Positions 56,201-64,000 of a stretch of 64,000 nt of DNA are shown here, one piece after another. Where the stretch lies: positions 19,606,612 to 19,670,611 of the forward strand of contig OZ038392.1 of assembly GCA_964036045.1 (NCBI GenBank), read 5' to 3'. The first letter of the stretch is position 1; each line of letters begins with the position of its first letter. The DNA comes from Eutreptiella sp. 'Long Island Sound 2002'. Taxonomy: Eukaryota > Euglenozoa > Euglenophyceae > Eutreptiales > Eutreptiaceae. Both the position numbers and the translations under genes were made by a program. The notes beneath the pieces were generated by a model. The model saw only the letters and a program-made list of their open reading frames with translations. It was not told the origin of the DNA and ran no database searches.

Positions 56201-59200
56201 ATGGCTGTTCTATATCATACTCGTGACATGTTGGACCTTGATGGCTGTTCTATATCATACTCGTGTCCTCTCGGACATTGATGGATGTTCTATATCATAC
56301 TTGTGTCCTCTTGGACCTTGATGCCTGGTCTATATCATACTCGTGTCCTCTTGGCCTTGATGGCTGTTCTATATCATACTCGTGTCCTCTTGGACCTTGA
56401 TGGCTGTTCTATATCATACTCGTGTCCTCTTGGACCTTGATGGCTGTTCTATATCATACTCGTGTCCTCTTGGCCTTGATGGCTGTTCTATATCATACTT
56501 GTGTCCTCTGAGACTTTGATGGCTGGTCTATATCATATTCATGTCCTCTTGGACCTTGATGGCTGTTCTATATCATACTCTTGTTGGCTTGGACCTTGAT
56601 GGCTGGTCTATATCATACTCGTGTCCTCTTGGCCTTGATGGCTGTTCTATATCATACTTGTGTCCTCTTGGGCTTTTATGGCTGTTCTATATCATACTCG
56701 TGTCCTCTTGGCCTTGATGGCTGTTCTATATCATACTCGTGTCCTCTTGGACCTTGATGGCTGTTCTATATCATACTCGTGTTGGCTTGGACCTTGATGG
56801 CTGGTCTATATCATACTCGTGTCCTCTTGGCCTTGATGGCTGTTCTATATCATACTTGTGTCCTCTTGGGCTTTTATGGCTGTTCTATATCATACTCGTG
56901 TCCTCTTGGCCTTGATGGCTGTTCTACATCATACTCGTGTCCTCTTGGACCTTGATGGCTGTTCTATATCACACTCGTGTCCTCTTGGACCTTGATGGCT
57001 GTTCTATATCATACTCGTGTCCTCTTGGACTTTGATGGATGTTCTATATCATACTTGTGTCGTCTTGGACCTTGATGGCTGGTCTATATCATACTTGTGT
57101 CCTCTTGGCCTTGATGGTTGTTCTATATCATAGTCGTGTCCTCTTGGACCTTGATGGCTGTTCTATATCATACTCGTGTCCTCTTGGACCTTGATGGCTG
57201 TTCTATATCATACTCGTCTCCTCTTGGACCTTGATGGCTGTTCTATGTCATACTCGTGTCCTCTTGGACATTGATGGATGTTCTATATCATACTTGTGTC
57301 CTCTTGGACCTTGATGGCTGGTCTATATCATACTCGTGTCCTCTTGGCCTTGATGGCTGTTCTATATCATACTTGTGTCCTCTTGGACGTTGATGGCTGT
57401 TCTATATCATACTCGTGTCCTCTTGGACTTTGATGGCTGGTCTATATCATACTTGTGTCCTCTTGGACGTTGATGGCTGGTCTATATCATACTCGTGTCC
57501 TCTTGGCCTTGATGGCTGTTCTATATCATACTCATGTCCACTTGGCCTTGATGGCTGTTCTATATCATACTCGTGTCCTCTTGGACCTTGATGGCTGTTC
57601 TATATCATACTCGTGTCCTCTTGGACCTTGATGGCTCTTCTATATCATACTCGTGTCGTCTTCGCCTTGATGGATGTTCTATATCATACTTGTGTCCTCT
57701 TGGACCTTGATGGCTGGTCTATATCATACTCGTGTCCTCTTGGCCTTGATGGCTGTTCTATATCATACTCGTGTCCTCTTGGACCTTGATGGCTGTTCTA
57801 TATCATACTCGTGTCCTCTTTGCCTTGATGGCTGTTCTATATCATACTCGTGTCCTCTTGGACCTTGATGGCTGTTCTATATCATACTCGTGTCCTCTTG
57901 GACCTTGATGGCTGTTCTATATCATACTCGTGTCCTCTTGGACATTGATGGATGTTCTATATCATACTCGTGTCCTCTTGGTCCTTGATGGCTGTTCTAT
58001 ATCATACTCGTGTCGTCTTGGCCTTGATGGCTGCTCTATATCATACTTGTGTCCTCTGAGACTTTGATGGCTGGTCTATATCATATTCATGTCCTCTTGG
58101 CCTTGATGGCTGTTCTATATCATGGTCGTGTGCTCTTGGACCTTGATGGCTGTTCTATATCATACTCGTGTTGGCTTGGACCTTGATGGCTCGTCTATAT
58201 CATACTCGTGTCCTCTTGGCCTTGATGGCTGTTCTATATCATACTTGTGTCCTCTTGGGCTTTTATGGCTGTTCTATATCATACTCGTGTCCTCTTGGAC
58301 CTTGATGGCTGTTCTATATCACACTCGTGTCCTCTTGGACCTTGATGGCTGTTCTATATCATACTCGTGTCCACTTGGACATTGATGGATGTTCTATATC
58401 ATACTTGTGTCGTCTTGGACCTTGATGGCTGGTCTATATCATACTTGTGTCCTCTTGGCCTTGATGGCTGTTCTATATCATAGTCGTGTCCTCCTGGACC
58501 TTGATGGCTGTTCTATATCATACTCGTGTCCTCTTGGACCTTGATGGCTGTTCTATATAATACTCGTGTCCTCTTGGACCTTGATGGATGTTCTATATCA
58601 TACTTGTGTCCTCTTGGACCTTGATGGCTGGTCTATATCATACTCGTGTCCTCTTGGCCTTGATGGCTGTTCTATATCATACTTGTGTCCTCTGAGACTT
58701 TGATGGCTGGTCTATATCATACTCATGTCCTCTTGGCCTTGATGGCTGTTCTATATCATACTTGTGTCCTCTTGGACGTTGATGGCTGGTCTATATCATA
58801 CTCGTGTCCTCTTGGCCTTGATGGTTGTTCTATATCATACTTGTGTCCTCTTGGACCATGGCTGTTCTATATCATACTCGTGTCCTCTTGGACCTTGATG
58901 GCTGGTCTATATCATACTCATGTCCTCTTGGCCTTGATGGCTGTTCTATATCATACTTGTTCCCTCTGGGCCTTGATGGCGGTTCTATATCATACTCGGG
59001 TCCTCTTGGACCTTGGTGGCTGGTCTATATCATACTCGTGTCCTCTTGGCCTTGATGGCTGTTCTATATCATACTTGTGTCCTCTAAGACTTTGATGGCT
59101 GGTCTATATCATATTCATGTCCTCTTGGCCTTGATGGCTGTTCTATATCATATTTGTGTCCTCTTGGACCTTGATGGCTGTTGTATATCATACTCGTGTC

Positions 59201-62200
59201 CTCTTGGACATTGATGGATGTTCTATATCATACTTGTGTACTCTTGGACCTTGATGGCTGTTCTATATCATATTTGTGTCCTCTTGGACCTTGATGGCTG
59301 GTCTATATCATACTCATGTCCTCTTGGCCTTGATGGCTGTTCTATATCATACTCGTGTCCTCTTGGCCTTGATGGCTATTCTATATAAGACTCGTGTCCT
59401 CTTGGACCTTGATGGCTGTTCTATATCATACTCGTGTCCTCTTGGACCTTGATGGCTGTTCTATATCATACTCGTGTCCTCTTGGACATTGATGGATGTT
59501 GTATATCATACTTGTGTCCTCTTGGACCTTGATGGCTGGTCTATATCATACTCGTGTCCTCTTGGCCTTGATGGCTATTCTACATCATACTCGTGTCCTC
59601 TTGGATCTTGATGGCTGTTCTATATCACACTCGTGTCCTCTTGGACCTTGATGGCTGTTCTATATCATACTCGTGTCCTCTTGGACATTGATGGATGTTC
59701 TATATCATACTTGTGTCGTCTTGGACCTTGATGGCTCGTCTATATCATACTCATGTCCTCTTGGCCTTGATGGCTGTTCTATATCATACTTGTTCCCTCT
59801 AGGCCTTGATGGCGGTTCTATATCATACTCGGGTCCTCTTGGACCTTGGTGGCTGGTCTATATCATACACGTGTCCTCTTGGCCTTGATGGCTGTTCTAT
59901 ATCATACTCGTGTCCTCTGAGACTTTGATGGCTGGTCTATATCATATTCATGTCCTCTTGGCCTTGATGGCTGTTCTATATCATATTTGTGTCCTCTTGG
60001 ACCTTGATGGCTGTTGTATATCATACTCGTGTCCTCTTGGACATTGATGGATGTTCTATATCATACTTGTGTACTCTTGGACATTGATGGCTGTTCTATA
60101 TCATACTCGTGTCCTCTTGGACATTGATGGATGTTCTATATCATACTCATGTCCTCTTGGCCTTGATGGCTGTTCTATATCATACTCGTGTCCTCTTGGC
60201 CTTGATGGCTGTTCTATATCAGACTCGTGTCCTCTTGGACCTTGATGGCTGTTCTATATCATACTCGTTTCCTCTTGGACCTTGATGGCTGTTCTATATC
60301 ATACTCGTGTCCTCTTGGACATTGATGGATGTTGTATATCATACTTGTGTCCTCTTGGACCTTGCTGGCTGGTCTATATCATACTCGTGTCCTCTTGGCC
60401 TTGATGGCGGTTCTACATCATACTCGTGTCCTCTTGGATCTTGATGGCTGTTCTATATCACACTCGTGTCCTCTTGGACCTTGATGGCTGTTCTATATCA
60501 TAATCGTGTCCTCTTGGACATTGATGGATGTTCTATATCATACTTGTGTCGTCTTGGACCTTGATGGCTGGTCTATATCATACTTGTGTCCTCTTGGCCT
60601 TGATGGCTGTTCTATATCATAGTCGTGTCCTCTTGGACCTTGATGGCTGTTCTATATCATACTCGTGTCCTCTTGGACCTTGATGGCTGTTCTATATCAT
60701 ACTCGTGTCCTCTTGGACCTTGATGGCTGTTCTATATCATACTGGTGTCCTCTTGGACATTGATGGATGTTCTATATCATACTTGTGTCCTCTTGGACCT
60801 TGATGGCTAGTCTATATCATACTCGTGTCCTCTTGGCCTTGATGGCTGTTCTATATCATACTTGTGTCCTCTTGGACGTTGATGGCTGTTCTATATCATA
60901 CTCGTGTCCTCTTGGACTTTGATGGCTGGTCTATATCATACTTGTGTCCTCTTGGACGTTGATGGCTGGTCTATATCATACTCGTGTCCTCTTGGCCTTG
61001 ATGGCTGTTCTATATCATACTCATGTCCTCTTGGCCTTGATGGCTGTTCTATATCATACTCGTGTCCTCTTGGACCTTGATGGCTGTTCTATATCATACT
61101 CGGGTCCTCTTGGACCTTGATGGCTGTTCTATATCATACTCGTGTCCTCTTGGACATTGATGGATGTTCTATATCATACTCGTGTCCTCTTGGACCTTGA
61201 TGGCTGGTCTATATCATACTCGTGTCCTCTTGGCCTTGATGGCTGTTCTATATCATACTCGTGTCCTCTTGGACCTTGATGGCTGTTCTATATCATACTC
61301 GTGTCCTCTTGGACCTTGATGGCTGTTCTATATCATACTCGTGTCCTCTTGGACATTGATGGATGTTCTATATCATACTCGTGTCCTCTTGGACCTTGAT
61401 GGCTGTTCTATATCATACTCGTGTCGTCTTCGCCTTGATGGCTGTTCTATATCATACTTGTGTCCTCTGAGACTTTGATGGCTGGTCTATATCATATTCA
61501 TGTCCTCTTGGCCTTGATGGCTGTTCTATATCATGGTCGTGTGCTCTTGGACCTTGATGGCTGTTCTATATCATACTCGTGTTGGCTTGGACCTTGATGG
61601 CTGGTCTATATCATACTCGTGTCCTCTTGGCCTTGATGGCTGTTCTATATCATACTTGTGTCCTCTTGGGCTTTTATGGCTGTTCTATATCATACTCGTG
61701 TCCTCTTGGACCTTGATTGCTGTTCTATATCACACTCGTGTCCTCTTGGACCTTGATGGCTGTTCTATATCATACTCGTGTCCTCTTGGACATTGATGGA
61801 TGTTCTATATCATACTTGTGTCGTCTTGGACCTTGATGGCTGGTCTATATCATACTTGTGTCCTCTTGGCCTTGATGGCTGTTCTATATCATAGTCGTGT
61901 CCTCTTGGACCTTGATGGCTGTTCCATATCATACTCGTGTCCTCTTGGACCTTGATGGCTGTTCTATATCATACTCCTGTCCTCTTGGACCTTGATGGCT
62001 GTTCTATATCATACTTGTGTCCTCTTGGACCATGATGGCTGGTCTATAACATACTCGTGTCCTCTTGGCCTTGGTGGCTGTTCTATATCATACTTGTGTC
62101 CTCTGAGACTTTGATGGCTGGTCTATATCATACTCATGTCCTCTGGGCCTTGATGGCGGTTCTATATCATACTTGTGTCCTCTTGGACGTTGATGGCTGG

Positions 62201-64000
62201 TCTATATCATACTCGTGTCCTCTTGGCCTTGATGGCTGTTCTATATCATACTTGTGTCCTCTTGGACCTTGATGGCTGTTCTATATCATACTCGTGTCCT
62301 CTTGGACCTTGATGGCTGGTCTATATCATACTCATGTCCTCTTGGCCTTGATGGCTGTTCTATATCATACTCGTTCCCTCTGGGCCTTGATGGCGGTTCT
62401 ATATCATACTCGGGTCCTCTTGGACCTTGGTGGCTGGTCTATACCATACTCGTGTCCTCTTGGCCTTGATGGCTGTTCTATATCATACTCGTGTCCTCTA
62501 AGACTTTGATGGCTGGTCTATATCATATTCATGTCCTCTTGGCCTTGATGGCTATTCTATATCATATTTGTGTCCTCTTGGACCTTGATGGCTGTTGTAT
62601 ATCATACTCGTGTCCTCTTGGACATTGATGGATGTTCTATATCATACTTGTGTACTCTTGGAAATTGATGGCTGTTCTATATCATATTTGTGTCCTCTTG
62701 GACCTTGATGGCTGTTCTATACCATACTCGTGTCCTCTTGGACCTTGATGGCTGTTCCATATCATACCCGTGTCCTCTTGGACATTGACGGATGCTCTAT
62801 ATCATACTTGTGTCCTCTTGGACCTTGATGGCTGGTCTATATCCTACTCGTGTCCTCTTGGCCTTGATGGCTGTTCTATATCATACTCGTGTCCTCTTGG
62901 ATCTTGATGGCTGTTCTATACCATACTCGTGTCCTCTTGGACCTTGATGGCTGTTCCATATCATACCCGTGTCCTCTTGGACATTGACGGATGTTCTATA
63001 TCATACTTGTGTCCTCTTGGACCTTGATGGCTGGTCCATATCCTAGTCGTGTCCTCATGGCCTTGACTGTTCTATATCATACTTGTGTCCTCTGAGACTT
63101 TGATGGCTGGTCTATATCATATTCATGTCCTCTTGGACCTTGATGGCTGTTCTATTTCATACTCGTGTCCTCTTGGACTTTGATGGCTGGTCTATATCAT
63201 ACTTGTGTCCTCTTGGACGTTGATGGCTGGTCTATATCATACTCGTGTCCTCTTGGCCTTGATGGCTGTTCTATATCATACTCATGTCCTCTTGGCCTTG
63301 ATGGCTGTTCTATATCATACTCGTGTCCTCTTGGACCTTGATGGCTGTTCTATATCATACTCGTGTCCTCTTGGACCTTGATGGCTGTTCTATATCATAC
63401 TCCTGTCCTCTTGGACATTGATGGATGTTCTATATCATACTTGTGTCCTCTTGGACCTTGATGGCTGGTCTATATCATACTCGTGGCCTCTTGGCCTTGA
63501 TGGCTGTTCTATATCATACTCGTGTCCTCTTGGACCTTGATGGCTGTTCTATATCATACTCGTGTCCTCTTGGACCTTGATGGCTGTTCTATATCATACT
63601 CGTGTCCTCTTGGACATTGATGGATGTTCTATATCATACTCGTGTCCTCTTGGACCTTGATGGCTGTTCTATATCATACTCGTGTCGTCTTGGGCTTGAT
63701 GGCTGTTCTATATCATACTTATGTCCTCTGAGACTTTGATGGCTGGTCTATATCATATTCATGTCCTCTTGGCCTTGATGGTTGTTCTATATCATGGTCG
63801 TGTGCTCTTGGACCTTGATGGCTGTTCTATATCATACTCGTGTTGGCTTGGACCTTGGTGGCTGGTCTATATCATACTCGTGTCCTCTTGGCCTTGATGG
63901 ATGCTCTATATCATACTTGTGTCCTCTTGGGCTTTTATGGCTGTTCTATATCATACTCGCGTCCTCTTGGCCTTGATGGCTGTTCTACATCATACTCGTG
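50225..64000 (+). repeat. 39-40 bp satellite array, about 340 units, reaching the window end
   Basis: The unit is GGACCTTGATGGCTGTTCTA followed by TATCATACTCGTGTCCTCTT. Frequent variants are loss of the A in GGACC (39 bp), TTGATGGATG, GGCTGGTC, TTGTGTCC, and a GAGACTTTGATGG unit. Specific variant orders recur: 51815-52387 is repeated at 53760-54332 (offset 1945 bp), and a related block appears near 55588. A second pattern recurs at 58122 and 61533. Because 40 is not a multiple of three, the reading frame cycles, so the many short frames here are artefacts. No gene is visible in 13.8 kb. Confidence 0.95.

Noticed and set aside
50225-64000. Many 60-136 aa open frames in the satellite array (reading like SSWTLMAVLYHTRVLLDLDG)
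   Set aside because: They arise because the 40-bp unit is open in all three forward phases; frames change with each unit and end at 39-bp variants. No start context or conserved protein feature.

Overview
The window is nuclear DNA from a eukaryote, most likely a dinoflagellate or a close relative. The reasons are: the KRR1 gene is split by an intron with a GC donor and an AG|G acceptor; a second multi-exon gene also needs a GC donor; at least six introns in one 5 kb stretch share a repeated sequence (introner-like elements); the large Ty3/gypsy-type gag-pol element resembles a family I associate with dinoflagellate genomes; and the sequence is dominated by repeats and poly-G/C runs. No prokaryotic operon, Shine-Dalgarno site or CRISPR array is visible. 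The taxon is an inference and no rRNA or spliced-leader gene was found to confirm it.

Layout. 1-6640: a very GC-rich block on the + strand with unfamiliar open frames and a short (CAAACCT)3 tail, which looks inserted into the gag of an LTR element. 6640-13481: nested LTR elements on the minus strand. Element B (LTR 7249-7960) sits in the protease region of element A. Element A's gag is also split by a 3268-bp non-autonomous LTR element (9213-12480) with 298-bp LTRs and an exact 5-bp target duplication. 13561-14265: a 312-333 bp tandem repeat. 14674-26221: element D, an 11.5 kb Ty3/gypsy element with two 711-bp LTRs, degenerate gag-pol, an integrase and a C-terminal chromodomain; its pol is interrupted by a tRNA-derived SINE flanked by a 54-bp duplication. 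26222-31765: mostly non-coding, with a broken GIY-YIG-like gene and a TTTGGAAACC-type minisatellite. 31765-35530: a 21-bp minisatellite (about 3.2 kb) followed by the same repeat in inverted orientation.

36017-39451: an LRR fragment and the only clearly conserved housekeeping gene, KRR1 (small-subunit processome), two exons on the minus strand. 40890-44600: a partly duplicated block with a broken gene fragment, CT-rich microsatellites and a second tRNA-like SINE. 45005-47047: a piggyBac-like transposase on the minus strand. 47659-50196: an unrecognised six-exon gene on the minus strand, about 600-625 aa. Most introns in this cluster belong to one repeated intron family. 50225-64000: an uninterrupted 39-40 bp satellite array (about 340 units) with ~1.9 kb higher-order repeats, starting about 30 bp upstream of that gene.

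The genes do not form a pathway. The window shows layered transposon insertions, array expansion and intron gain around two or three real genes.
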